64,000 bases of DNA, taken from Methylophaga sp. UBA3192 (GTDB lineage: Bacteria; Pseudomonadota; Gammaproteobacteria; Nitrosococcales; Methylophagaceae). Below, in pieces: positions 34,071 through 42,339 of this stretch (position 1 is its first letter; the number at the start of each line of letters is the position of its first letter). The translations under genes were made by a program, and so were the position numbers. Under the pieces are notes generated by a model. It was not told the DNA's origin and searched no databases. It was given only the letters and a program-made list of their open reading frames with translations. The stretch covers positions 1 to 64,000 of the forward strand of contig DEXE01000002.1 in assembly GCA_002363955.1 (NCBI GenBank), read 5' to 3'.

Positions 34071-34472
34071 ATGAGCATGGTACAAGAATTCAAAAAGTTT
34101 GCGATGCGCGGTAATGTGGTTGATATGGCAGTTGGTATCATTATCGGTGTGGCATTTGGCAAGATTGTTTCATCGTTTGTTTCCGATGTCATTATGCCGC
34201 CACTCGGTTTGTTAATGGGTGGGGTCGATTTCAAAGATCTGGCGATAGTCCTCAAAGAAGCGGTTGGTGATACGCCGGCAGTCGTTATTGCCTATGGGCA
34301 GTTTATTCAAACGATTGTTGATTTTGTGATTATTGCCTTTGCGATTTTTATAGCCATCAAGGTCATGAACTCATTGAAAGCGAAAGAAGAGGCGGCTCCT
34401 GAGGCACCACCTGCGCCGACAAAAGAAGAAATTCTGTTAACCGAAATTCGCGACATTTTGAAACAGAAATAA
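34071..34472 (+). CDS. mscL: Large-conductance mechanosensitive channel
   Basis: This 133-residue protein opens under membrane tension to release solutes during hypo-osmotic shock. MVQEFKKFAMRGNVVDMAVG and IIIGVAFGKIVSSFVSDVIM (first helix) and the second helix FVIIAFAIFIAIKVMNSL are typical MscL. The frame extends 15 codons upstream, but the ATG at 34071 with AAAAGGAGAG is clearly the start. A terminator follows at once. Confidence 0.96.
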   Translation: MSMVQEFKKFAMRGNVVDMAVGIIIGVAFGKIVSSFVSDVIMPPLGLLMGGVDFKDLAIVLKEAVGDTPAVVIAYGQFIQTIVDFVIIAFAIFIAIKVMNSLKAKEEAAPEAPPAPTKEEILLTEIRDILKQK

Positions 34473-34483
34473 ATCTGGTTGGG

Positions 34484-34512
34484 CCGGATACCTGTCTGGT
34501 GTCCGGTTTTTT
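34484..34512 (+). terminator. mscL terminator
   Basis: A 9-bp stem (ccggatacc pairing with ggtgtccgg, one G-T wobble), 5-base loop and a run of six T lie 11 bases after the mscL stop. Confidence 0.9.
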
Positions 34513-34523
34513 CTGTTTCTGCC

Positions 34524-35144
34524 ATGATGCCATTATTTGCCAGAGTAGCTGTTAGCCTTATCGTGGCGATATTGCTGGTTTCGATGTTATTTTACGGCTA
34601 TCTGGCTGGTTTTATCGGCAGTCCGTCAAGGTATGCAAAATGGCTGGTTCCGGTATTTTTCTATACGGGCGTTATATTGTGCCTGACCGGAGTGATTTTC
34701 ACCTTAGTTGAACAATTTGTCTGGGTTCGCTGGTCATTTATTTCTGCAGTATTTGTAGTGTTCGTATTTGCTTTGTTTCTGTTGTTTATTGAGCCGAAAT
34801 GGCAACAGATGGAAAAGCATGATTTTGTAAAAAACATGCAGCGACTTTATCTGCAGTATTCAATAACCCAGCTGGATTGTGATGATCGATATCAAGTACA
34901 TCTCAGCAAAATTGAACAACGCCCGGCTGAGGTGGTGTTATTTCAGAAAGGTAATTTCTCCCAATCCATTCAACGCCTGGCGGGATGGGATAAATCCGCT
35001 TCAATGAATGATTGCCGATTTATTGAAAACACCTATTCCCTCGGCACACAGAGACGCTTTCTCAGTCAATGCCACAATCAGCAGCAAACTTCGGTGGTGG
35101 ATTTGATTGATCAGGCTAAACGTCTGGGGTGCCAGCAAGGATAG
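34524..35144 (+). CDS. Hypothetical membrane protein (206 aa)
   Basis: Three hydrophobic helices fill roughly the first 95 residues (for example VSLIVAILLVSMLFYGYLAG), followed by a soluble domain of about 110 residues with four cysteines. No family is recognised. I chose the ATG at 34524 because upstream codons lie in the mscL terminator. Its 3' end overlaps the 3' end of the convergent cbbR gene by 29 bases. Confidence 0.65.
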   Translation: MMPLFARVAVSLIVAILLVSMLFYGYLAGFIGSPSRYAKWLVPVFFYTGVILCLTGVIFTLVEQFVWVRWSFISAVFVVFVFALFLLFIEPKWQQMEKHDFVKNMQRLYLQYSITQLDCDDRYQVHLSKIEQRPAEVVLFQKGNFSQSIQRLAGWDKSASMNDCRFIENTYSLGTQRRFLSQCHNQQQTSVVDLIDQAKRLGCQQG

Positions 35145-36066
35145 CACTGTCATGCGTCAATAAATGTTCGATTTCCTGTTCACCTTCCTGTTGCAGATAA
35201 TCCAGAAATGTCTGTGCGGCCAGTGACAATCGTTTGCCTTGACGATGCACAGCATACCAGCGGCGGCGTAATGGAAAGTTTTCCACATCCAGTATTACAA
35301 TTTTATTAGCAGCTAATTCCAGTCGCAGACTATGTAATGACAACACTGCCACCCCCAGGCCAGCCATCACCCCATGCTTGATTTCATCTGCCCCACTTAG
35401 CTCCATATAGGGCGAGACCTTGAGTCCTGATTTGGCAAATAATTCTTCAACTGCTTTGCGTGTGCCGGAACCGGGCTCCCGGCCAATCAGACGTTGTTCC
35501 GCAATGGCTTTTAACGGAATGTTTTTTTGTGTAGCCAATGGATGATCAGGCCGGGCGACAATGACCAGGACATTTTCCAGAAACGGATATTCAACTACGG
35601 GCAGATCCTCGGGCACCTGACCCATGATATAAAGATGATCTTCATTGGCATCCAGACGCTCCAATAACCGTGCTCGATTGGTTACCCGGAGTCTTGGTTC
35701 GACTTTGGGATAGCGTTTTATGAAATTACCCAGGAGATAGGGCAGAAAATATTTGGCGGAGCTGACCACCACCAGATTGACCGGCCCGGCGACTTCACCC
35801 TGTAAATCAGCCAGAGCGGCATCGAGATCTGCCAGCCGCTCTAATACATCGCGACAGGCATCATAGAGTTCATGGCCCGCAACCGTCAGGTGCAATTTTC
35901 GGCCTACCGTTTCGAAGAGTGGCATGCCGACAGACTCTTCCAGTTTTTTCATCTGAATCGACACGGCCGGTTGTGTTAAATGTTTTTCTTCTGCGGCGCG
36001 GGTAATACTCATCAATCGAGCCGTCGCTTCGAATAAACGTAATTGTTGTAAGGATGCATGCAGCAT
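35116..36066 (-). CDS. cbbR: LysR-type regulator of the RuBisCO operon
   Basis: This 316-residue LysR protein has an N-terminal winged helix-turn-helix (QLRLFEATARLMSITRAAEE) and a C-terminal effector domain. It is divergent from cbbL with a 161-base intergenic region, the standard cbbR-cbbL layout, and the match to CbbR sequences (NFIKRYPKVEPRLRVTNRAR) is good. CbbR activates cbb operons in response to metabolites such as PEP, RuBP or NADPH depending on species. Its last codons overlap the gene on the opposite strand. Confidence 0.92.
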   Translation of the reverse strand: MLHASLQQLRLFEATARLMSITRAAEEKHLTQPAVSIQMKKLEESVGMPLFETVGRKLHLTVAGHELYDACRDVLERLADLDAALADLQGEVAGPVNLVVVSSAKYFLPYLLGNFIKRYPKVEPRLRVTNRARLLERLDANEDHLYIMGQVPEDLPVVEYPFLENVLVIVARPDHPLATQKNIPLKAIAEQRLIGREPGSGTRKAVEELFAKSGLKVSPYMELSGADEIKHGVMAGLGVAVLSLHSLRLELAANKIVILDVENFPLRRRWYAVHRQGKRLSLAAQTFLDYLQQEGEQEIEHLLTHDSAILAGTPDV

Positions 36067-36227
36067 ATATAACTTTAATTTATGTTAAGGATAAAAATTA
36101 TTAACTTGTTTTAATGGTTAAAGTCAACTATTTTTGTCACAGACATAAAATTGTCGCTGAAGTAAACTTACCTCGGCAAAAAAACAGTTTGATTAATCTG
36201 CTTGCGCATAATCCTGGAGAGAACACC
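36067..36227. promoter_or_regulatory. Divergent cbbR-cbbL promoter region
   Basis: This AT-rich region carries repeated TTAA-type half-sites (taatttatgttaagg, ttaacttgttttaatggtta) that fit the T-N11-A style of LysR operators. CbbR binding here is expected from the arrangement. No confident -35/-10 assignment was possible by eye. A TGGAGAG ribosome binding site for cbbL ends it. Confidence 0.6.
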
Positions 36228-37646
36228 ATGGCAAAGACTTACCAAGCGGGTGTAAAAGAGTATCGCGAAACATACTGGATGCCTGATTACACTCCGAAAG
36301 ACACTGATTTCCTGGCCTGCTTCAAGGTCATCCCGCAAGAAGGTGTGCCTCGTGAAGAAGCGGCTGCGGCGGTTGCGGCGGAATCATCGACTGGCACCTG
36401 GACCACTGTCTGGACTGATTTGCTGACAGACCTGGATTACTATAAAGGTCGCGCTTACGCTATTGAAGATGTTCCAGGCAACGATGAGGCGTTCTATGCC
36501 TTTATTGCATACCCCATCGATTTGTTTGAAGAAGGTTCAGTCGTAAACGTGCTGACTTCTCTGGTGGGTAACGTTTTCGGTTTTAAAGCAGTGCGTTCAT
36601 TACGTCTGGAAGACGTGCGAATTCCTGTTGCGTACGTAATGACTTGTGGTGGTCCTCCTCATGGTATCCAGGTTGAGCGTGACATCATGAACAAATATGG
36701 TCGTCCATTGCTGGGCTGCACCATCAAGCCAAAGCTGGGTCTCTCTGCCAAAAACTACGGTCGTGCCGTATATGAATGTTTGCGTGGCGGTCTGGATTTT
36801 ACCAAAGACGATGAAAACGTTAACTCACAACCATTTATGCGCTGGAGACAACGTTTTGACTTTGTTATGGAGGCGATCGACAAAGCTGAAATCGAAACGG
36901 GTGAACGTAAAGGTCATTATCTGAACGTTACAGCGCCAACCCCTGAAGAAATGTACAAACGTGCTGAGTATGCCAAAGAACTGGGTGCACCCATTATCAT
37001 GCATGACTACCTGACGGGTGGATTCACGGCTAACACAGGTCTGGCCAACTGGTGTCGTGATAACGGTATGTTGCTGCACATTCACCGTGCAATGCATGCG
37101 GTACTGGATCGCAATCCGAACCATGGTATCCATTTCCGTGTATTAACCAAAATGCTGCGTCTGTCAGGTGGTGATCACCTGCATTCAGGTACTGTGGTTG
37201 GTAAATTGGAAGGCGACCGTGCTGCAACACTGGGCTGGATCGATATTATGCGTGACTCTTATATCAAAGAAGATCGCAGCCGCGGCATTATGTTTGATCA
37301 GGATTGGGCATCCATGCCTGGTGTTATGCCGGTCGCTTCCGGTGGTATTCACGTATGGCATATGCCTGCACTGGTCAGCATCTTTGGTGATGATTCGGTA
37401 TTACAGTTTGGTGGCGGTACATTGGGTCATCCATGGGGTAATGCGGCGGGTGCAGCAGCCAACCGTGTGGCATTGGAAGCTTGCGTAGAAGCACGTAACC
37501 ACGGCAGAGAGCTGGAAAAAGAAGGGAAAGAAATCCTGACCGCTGCTGCTGAGCATAGCCCTGAGCTGAAGATCGCAATGGAAACCTGGAAAGAAATCAA
37601 ATTCGAATTCGATACCGTCGATAAATTAGACGTTGCCCATAAATAA
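36228..37646 (+). CDS. cbbL: RuBisCO large subunit, form I
   Basis: This 472-residue catalytic subunit fixes CO2 onto ribulose 1,5-bisphosphate. The active-site blocks are intact: GCTIKPKLGLS (Lys), GGLDFTKDDENVNSQPF with the carbamylated Lys and metal-binding Asp-Glu, HIHRAMHAV, and SGGDHLHSGTVVGKLEG (loop 6). The start MAKTYQAGVKEYRETYWMPD and the following cbbS-cbbQ-cbbO fit the IA type with activase genes; no carboxysome genes follow. The frame runs 38 codons upstream, but GGAGAG and family alignment place the ATG at 36228. Confidence 0.98.
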   Translation: MAKTYQAGVKEYRETYWMPDYTPKDTDFLACFKVIPQEGVPREEAAAAVAAESSTGTWTTVWTDLLTDLDYYKGRAYAIEDVPGNDEAFYAFIAYPIDLFEEGSVVNVLTSLVGNVFGFKAVRSLRLEDVRIPVAYVMTCGGPPHGIQVERDIMNKYGRPLLGCTIKPKLGLSAKNYGRAVYECLRGGLDFTKDDENVNSQPFMRWRQRFDFVMEAIDKAEIETGERKGHYLNVTAPTPEEMYKRAEYAKELGAPIIMHDYLTGGFTANTGLANWCRDNGMLLHIHRAMHAVLDRNPNHGIHFRVLTKMLRLSGGDHLHSGTVVGKLEGDRAATLGWIDIMRDSYIKEDRSRGIMFDQDWASMPGVMPVASGGIHVWHMPALVSIFGDDSVLQFGGGTLGHPWGNAAGAAANRVALEACVEARNHGRELEKEGKEILTAAAEHSPELKIAMETWKEIKFEFDTVDKLDVAHK

Positions 37647-37715
37647 GCGATGCTGGTCGGCACTGCTGACCATGGTTTACTGATATCGAATTTGACATTA
37701 TTTGAGGAAATGACA

Positions 37716-38072
37716 ATGAGTGAAATGCAAGATTACGCTTCAAGCCTTGCCGATGCATCAAGCCGTAAGTTTGAAACCTTCTCATATTTGCCGGAAATGG
37801 ATGCTGCACGTATCCGTAAACAGGTTGAATACATCGTCAGTAAAGGCTGGAACCCTGCAGTAGAACACACTGAACCAGAAAATGCATTTGGTCACTACTG
37901 GTATATGTGGAAACTGCCTTTATTCGGGGAAACCGATGTGGATCGCATTCTGGCAGAAGCCGAAGCCTGCCACAAAGCACATCCGAAAAACCATGTGCGT
38001 TTGGTGGGTTATGATAATTATGCTCAATCTAAAGGCGCAGAAATGGTCGTGTTCCGCGGTCAGTCGGTATAA
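37716..38072 (+). CDS. cbbS: RuBisCO small subunit
   Basis: This 118-residue partner caps the L8S8 holoenzyme. SSRKFETFSYLPEMDAARIR, NPAVEHTEPENAFGHYWYMW and HPKNHVRLVGYDNYAQ are typical of bacterial form I small subunits. It starts 69 bases after cbbL with TGAGGAAATGAC upstream; upstream in-frame codons are ignored because they lack a ribosome binding site. Confidence 0.97.
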   Translation: MSEMQDYASSLADASSRKFETFSYLPEMDAARIRKQVEYIVSKGWNPAVEHTEPENAFGHYWYMWKLPLFGETDVDRILAEAEACHKAHPKNHVRLVGYDNYAQSKGAEMVVFRGQSV

Positions 38073-38086
38073 CATCAAATCGAATC

Positions 38087-38116
38087 AGTCCCTGACCACA
38101 GTGTCAGGGGCTTTTT
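38087..38116 (+). terminator. Terminator between cbbS and cbbQ
   Basis: Arms ccctgac and gtcaggg (stem extended by agt/gct with a bulge) with a 6-base loop are followed by TTTTT. The structure separates cbbLS from cbbQO and should reduce read-through, giving more enzyme than activase. Confidence 0.85.
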
Positions 38117-38164
38117 CAAATACGTACCACCAAACTTTCCAACGAATACCCTGAGGTTACTGCG

Positions 38165-38977
38165 ATGAGCGAGAAAATTGCTGAACAGTATAAAGTCAAA
38201 ACAGAACCTTTTTACCGTCCGGTCAGTAATGAAGTGGAGCTGTATCAAGCCGCTTACGCGCGCCGTATGCCGGTAATGCTTAAAGGTCCGACCGGTTGTG
38301 GTAAATCCCGTTTTGTCGAATATATGGCTTGGAAGCTAGGTCGCCCGCTGATCACAGTTGCCTGTAATGAAGATATGACCGCCTCCGATCTGGTCGGGCG
38401 TTTTCTGCTCGATAAGGATGGCACCAAATGGCAGGATGGTCCCTTGACCACCGCTGCCCGTATTGGTGCCATCTGTTATCTGGATGAAGTGGTTGAAGCA
38501 CGTCAGGATACAACGGTGGTTATCCATCCTTTGACCGATCATCGTCGCAGTCTGCCACTGGATAAAAAAGGTGAGCTGGTTGAGGCTCACAAAGATTTTC
38601 AACTGGTGATTTCCTACAATCCCGGTTATCAGAGCCTGATGAAAGATCTCAAGCAATCCACCAAACAACGTTTCGGGGCGATGAATTTTGATTATCCGGA
38701 CGCCGAGCTGGAGGCCGAAATTGTCGCCAAGGAAACCGGTGTCGATGCTGAGATAGCCAAAAAACTGGTACAGATTGCCCATCGTGCCCGCAACCTGAAA
38801 GGTCATGGCCTGGATGAAGGTATTTCCACCCGTCTTCTGGTCTATGCAGGGCAAATGATTGCAGAAGGTGTTGAGCCTTTGGCTGCCTGCCAGATGACGT
38901 TAGTCACACCATTGACTGATGATCCGGATATGCGTGAAACGCTGGAAGCCGCTGTTCATACCTTCTTTGTTAGCTGA
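38165..38977 (+). CDS. cbbQ: RuBisCO activase AAA+ subunit CbbQ
   Basis: This 270-residue MoxR-type AAA+ ATPase has the P-loop GPTGCGKS (residues 41-48) and a DEV Walker B in CYLDEVVEARQDT. With CbbO it removes inhibitory sugar phosphates from RuBisCO active sites using ATP. The gene follows cbbS after the terminator-like hairpin and is 39 bases before cbbO. It is also close to NorQ, but the neighbours decide the name. Confidence 0.94.
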   Translation: MSEKIAEQYKVKTEPFYRPVSNEVELYQAAYARRMPVMLKGPTGCGKSRFVEYMAWKLGRPLITVACNEDMTASDLVGRFLLDKDGTKWQDGPLTTAARIGAICYLDEVVEARQDTTVVIHPLTDHRRSLPLDKKGELVEAHKDFQLVISYNPGYQSLMKDLKQSTKQRFGAMNFDYPDAELEAEIVAKETGVDAEIAKKLVQIAHRARNLKGHGLDEGISTRLLVYAGQMIAEGVEPLAACQMTLVTPLTDDPDMRETLEAAVHTFFVS

Positions 38978-39016
38978 TAAAGGCCGATCCGGTCTTTCCG
39001 GTTTGGATATCACATC

Positions 39017-41359
39017 ATGAGCGTCAATCTAAACGATTACCGCGAACAGCTTGAAAAGACAGCGCCCGAGCTGGCACATACCTTGGACAGTACTTTCCAG
39101 GATGCGGCCAGAATCATGTCGCCTGCTGGTTTACAGGAGTATATGGAAGGTGCCAAAGGGCTGGCAGATCTGGGCCGTGGTAAAGAACTGGTGATCGCCT
39201 TTCTGGAAGATATTCCACAAGTCGTCAAAGAATGTGGTGAAGATGTCATTCGTGATTGCATCAATGCGGCGATGAAATTATCGTCAATGACCTCAGGTGA
39301 GGTCATTGCACTGATGATTCATAGTCTGCCAACGGCTGCCCGGCGGTTGGGCGATCCGGAGTTATTACGCGGTTATTTAAACCTGATTCATCAGCTGTCA
39401 GCCAAATCTTCCCGTGGCTTAAGACCTATGCTGGGTATTATGGATGAATTATTGTCCAAACTTACTTTGTCCGGTTTACGTCGCTGGGCCAACTTTGGTG
39501 CCGAAGCCTACCGGCGCGACTTGAATAACCTGGTCAAATACTTTGCCCTGGAAACCGCTGACAGCAAGAAAATGCTGCAGAAGGAACGCCGTGGCACGTT
39601 GTTTATTGATACTCAACGCAAACTGAATTTTTATCTGCGGGCATTATGGGGCAGGGATTTTTTTCTGCGACCCACCGCAGCAGATTACGAAGGATTCAAA
39701 CCTTATATCGACCATTTTGTGATGCATCTTCCGGATGCTGTGGATGATATTGAAGGTGTCAGTGGTCTGGCGCTCTATCGGGCTCAGGCCGCCCATCTGG
39801 CAGCCCATATTCAATATACCCGAGCACCGATTTCCGCCGAACAACTCAGCCCGGCGCAGCTGTTTTTTATCGGACTAGTGGAAGACGCCCGCGTTGAATA
39901 TCTGGCGATACAGGATTTCCCCGGTCTGCAGAAGCTCTGGGGCAACCTGTTAAATGTTGAACAAAGTCAGAATGTGGAACATGCTGGCCTGTTAAAACTC
40001 GAACAATTCGCCCGTTGCCTGCATGATGCATCACTTAAAAATGATGATGAGCAATTGGATGCTTTAGCGGTCAGGTTTCATGAAAACATTGCAACTCAAT
40101 CTCAGAATAACCAGTTCAGCTGGGATCTGGGAATGGAGCTGTTTCATGTGTTTGCCGAAAAGCGCGAGGTGCCCAGTTTACGAATATTAGAATCCATTCG
40201 TTTGCCTTATCGCGACGATAACCGTTTTGTCTGGGAGTTTGAAGAATTCGATTTTCTGGCGCACGGGGCTGAATATATTCCGGCCAGCCAGCGGCAGGTT
40301 CGCAGATATGTCAGCGCCGTTGAAATGGCCAATGAAGTGGATTGTGAGCTGGCCGGCGATGATGCCCAGGAAATCTGGATCTGCTCAACCAAATTCATGC
40401 CATATGAAGATGCCGGTGAAGCCACGGTCAGCTTTAATGAGATGTGGGGTAAAGATCCCGTCTCCGAACCCTATCATTATCAGGAATGGGATTATCAGGT
40501 ACAGCTTTATCGTCCGGATTGGAGCACGGTCTATGAATATCGTCCCAAAAAAGGCGATCCGGATGACATCGATAACATTCTGCAAGAATACAAACCGGTG
40601 GCACATCGTATCCGGCAGATCATCGACTTATTGTCACCGGCCGGAGTACAACGGGTTCGCAATATGGAAGATGGTGATGAGATTGATATCAATGCTGCAG
40701 TTGATGCGATGATTGCCATCCGTATGGGCGAGCAACCCAATACTCGGATTACCATGAGGAATGTCATTAAAAATCGGGATCTGGCGGTGACGGTGCTGCT
40801 GGACTTATCTGAATCTACCAATGATGTAATAGAAGGCAGTGACAAGACGGTTCTGGATTTGACGCGTGAAGCAGCAACCCTGGTGGCTACAGCCATCAAT
40901 GGCATCGGTGATCCCTTTGCGATTCATGGCTTTGCCTCGGATGGCCGGCATGATGTGCAATATTTCCGCTTTAAAAATTTCAATCAGCCTTTTGATGATG
41001 AAGCAAAATCAAGGCTGGCGGGGATGAAGGGTGGTTTATCGACACGAATGGGCGCCGCGATGCGTCACGCGGCACAACACCTGCTAAAACAACCGGAACG
41101 CCGCAAATTATTATTGCTGGTCACCGATGGTGAACCTTCGGATATAGATGAGCGCGATCCACAACATTTACGACATGATACCCGCAAGGCCGTGGATGAA
41201 TTATGGAGCCGCGGTGTGATGACCTATTGTCTGACGCTTGATGCGAATGCTGATAGTTACGTTAAACGAATTTTTGGTGAAAATAACTACACGATCATCG
41301 ATCATGTTGATCGTTTACCGGAAAAATTGCCTACTTTATTTGCCAGCCTGACCCGTTAG
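39017..41359 (+). CDS. cbbO: RuBisCO activase adaptor CbbO
   Basis: This 780-residue protein has an N-terminal helical part and a C-terminal von Willebrand A domain with metal-site motif DLSES (TVLLDLSESTNDVIEG) around residue 600. CbbO bridges RuBisCO and the CbbQ hexamer. The TAG stop codon (41357-41359) is also the first three bases of an inverted-repeat element that follows, so insertion there may have set the present C-terminus. Confidence 0.93.
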   Translation: MSVNLNDYREQLEKTAPELAHTLDSTFQDAARIMSPAGLQEYMEGAKGLADLGRGKELVIAFLEDIPQVVKECGEDVIRDCINAAMKLSSMTSGEVIALMIHSLPTAARRLGDPELLRGYLNLIHQLSAKSSRGLRPMLGIMDELLSKLTLSGLRRWANFGAEAYRRDLNNLVKYFALETADSKKMLQKERRGTLFIDTQRKLNFYLRALWGRDFFLRPTAADYEGFKPYIDHFVMHLPDAVDDIEGVSGLALYRAQAAHLAAHIQYTRAPISAEQLSPAQLFFIGLVEDARVEYLAIQDFPGLQKLWGNLLNVEQSQNVEHAGLLKLEQFARCLHDASLKNDDEQLDALAVRFHENIATQSQNNQFSWDLGMELFHVFAEKREVPSLRILESIRLPYRDDNRFVWEFEEFDFLAHGAEYIPASQRQVRRYVSAVEMANEVDCELAGDDAQEIWICSTKFMPYEDAGEATVSFNEMWGKDPVSEPYHYQEWDYQVQLYRPDWSTVYEYRPKKGDPDDIDNILQEYKPVAHRIRQIIDLLSPAGVQRVRNMEDGDEIDINAAVDAMIAIRMGEQPNTRITMRNVIKNRDLAVTVLLDLSESTNDVIEGSDKTVLDLTREAATLVATAINGIGDPFAIHGFASDGRHDVQYFRFKNFNQPFDDEAKSRLAGMKGGLSTRMGAAMRHAAQHLLKQPERRKLLLLVTDGEPSDIDERDPQHLRHDTRKAVDELWSRGVMTYCLTLDANADSYVKRIFGENNYTIIDHVDRLPEKLPTLFASLTR

Positions 41360-41624
41360 GGCTTGTTGATCTTTCATCTCCGCCTCTGTTGTGAGCTGAA
41401 AAAGCGTCAATCAAGGCACGAGGAGCGCTTTTTAGTTGTTCTAAATAAGTGACGAGCAACGAAGAGTGGCGTTTTTCAGTCACAACCCAAAGGGCTGGGG
41501 CTATTTTTCCGCCCTACGGCGTTGGAAATGACTTATGTAGAACAACTACATCGCATCATTTCCGTCTTGTAGGACGAAAAAATAGCCGCCAGCAGTGGTG
41601 GATATGAAAGATCAACAAGCCCTA
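41357..41624. repeat. 268-bp MITE-like inverted-repeat element
   Basis: The ends are perfect inverted copies of 21 bases, starting TAGGGCTTGTTGATCTTTCA. Inside are two more nested inverted repeats: agttgttctaaataagt (41434-41450) with acttatgtagaacaact (41531-41547), and 41499-41517 with 41569-41587. No gene is encoded. It lies exactly between the cbbO stop and the ribosome binding site of the next gene. A shortened relative is at 15841-15897. It is probably a non-autonomous mobile element; its transposase is not in this window. Confidence 0.8.
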
Positions 41625-41633
41625 GGAAAAATC

Positions 41634-41945
41634 ATGAAAGATCAAAAACGTTACGTTGGTATTGATAAGGAAATTAATGGTGCGATGACCGATACCGGCA
41701 AAATCATTCGGGATGCCTGGGTATTCGGTTTGATCCCGGAAACGGAAACCTGTGAAGGCTGGCTGGCGGCCGGATTAGAAGATTTGTGGCGCAAGGTCAA
41801 TCTCGAATGGGAAAAATATGGCTTTCGGGTGGCGAATCTGCCACCGGAAATGCAGCAGAATTTTATGCGTATTCATAATTCTGCTTTTGCTCAAGCCAAG
41901 CAGGCCGGCTGGGACGCCGAGCGAGATCTTATCGACGAAGTCTGA
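41634..41945 (+). CDS. Conserved-looking small protein downstream of cbbO
   Basis: This 103-residue cytosolic protein has a clear pattern (RYVGIDKEINGAMTDTGKII, then a Trp-rich GWLAAGLEDLWRKVNLEWEKYG). Upstream codons in frame come from the repeat element, so the ATG at 41634 after AGGAAAAATC is the likely start. It lies 10 bases before the next gene and on the same strand as cbbLSQO, so it may be a late member of that operon. The function is unknown. Confidence 0.7.
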   Translation: MKDQKRYVGIDKEINGAMTDTGKIIRDAWVFGLIPETETCEGWLAAGLEDLWRKVNLEWEKYGFRVANLPPEMQQNFMRIHNSAFAQAKQAGWDAERDLIDEV

Positions 41946-41954
41946 AGAGTCTCG

Positions 41955-42320
41955 ATGTATACCCGACATCTTGAGATTCCGGTTTTTGAAACTCGACATG
42001 TCTGGGTAGAAGCCGTTTTATTCAATCAGGCTCAGCGGGTATCAAAGCTTTTTCCAGATGGCTTACGCTTTGCGATTCCTGAGTTAAAAACGCTTGAACT
42101 GATAGTGCAACGTGATGCATGGATTATTGTAGATAAAGCGTTAAATGACGTTCCTGTAGCCGCCTGGTTGGAGTTTGAAACACGGCATCGGGACAATTTA
42201 CATTTACCGGTTAATTGTCATCTGCGTTTATTCCATGTTCATGCCGGACTGGTATTAAAAAGAGCTCAGCAAGGCATGCTGGAAAATCTGAGTGCCATCC
42301 TAAAATCTACCAGTAAGTAA
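41955..42320 (+). CDS. Hypothetical protein (121 aa)
   Basis: This small soluble protein has no recognised domain. It is 9 bases after the preceding small gene and likely co-transcribed with it. Hydrophobic strands alternate with charged turns (LKTLELIVQRDAWIIVDKAL), suggesting a compact alpha/beta fold. The end is convergent with the large sensor gene at 42340. The frame, spacing and composition support a real gene. Confidence 0.62.
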   Translation: MYTRHLEIPVFETRHVWVEAVLFNQAQRVSKLFPDGLRFAIPELKTLELIVQRDAWIIVDKALNDVPVAAWLEFETRHRDNLHLPVNCHLRLFHVHAGLVLKRAQQGMLENLSAILKSTSK

Positions 42321-42339
42321 ATATAGCCATAATCGTTGA

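Noticed and set aside
38165..41359. NorQ/NorD of nitric oxide reductase
   Set aside because: CbbQ and CbbO are related to NorQ and NorD, but no norCB genes are present and the pair follows cbbLS directly.
41595..41633. Earlier start for the 41634 gene
   Set aside because: These codons come from the end of the inverted-repeat element, and the ribosome binding site lies after it, just before 41634.
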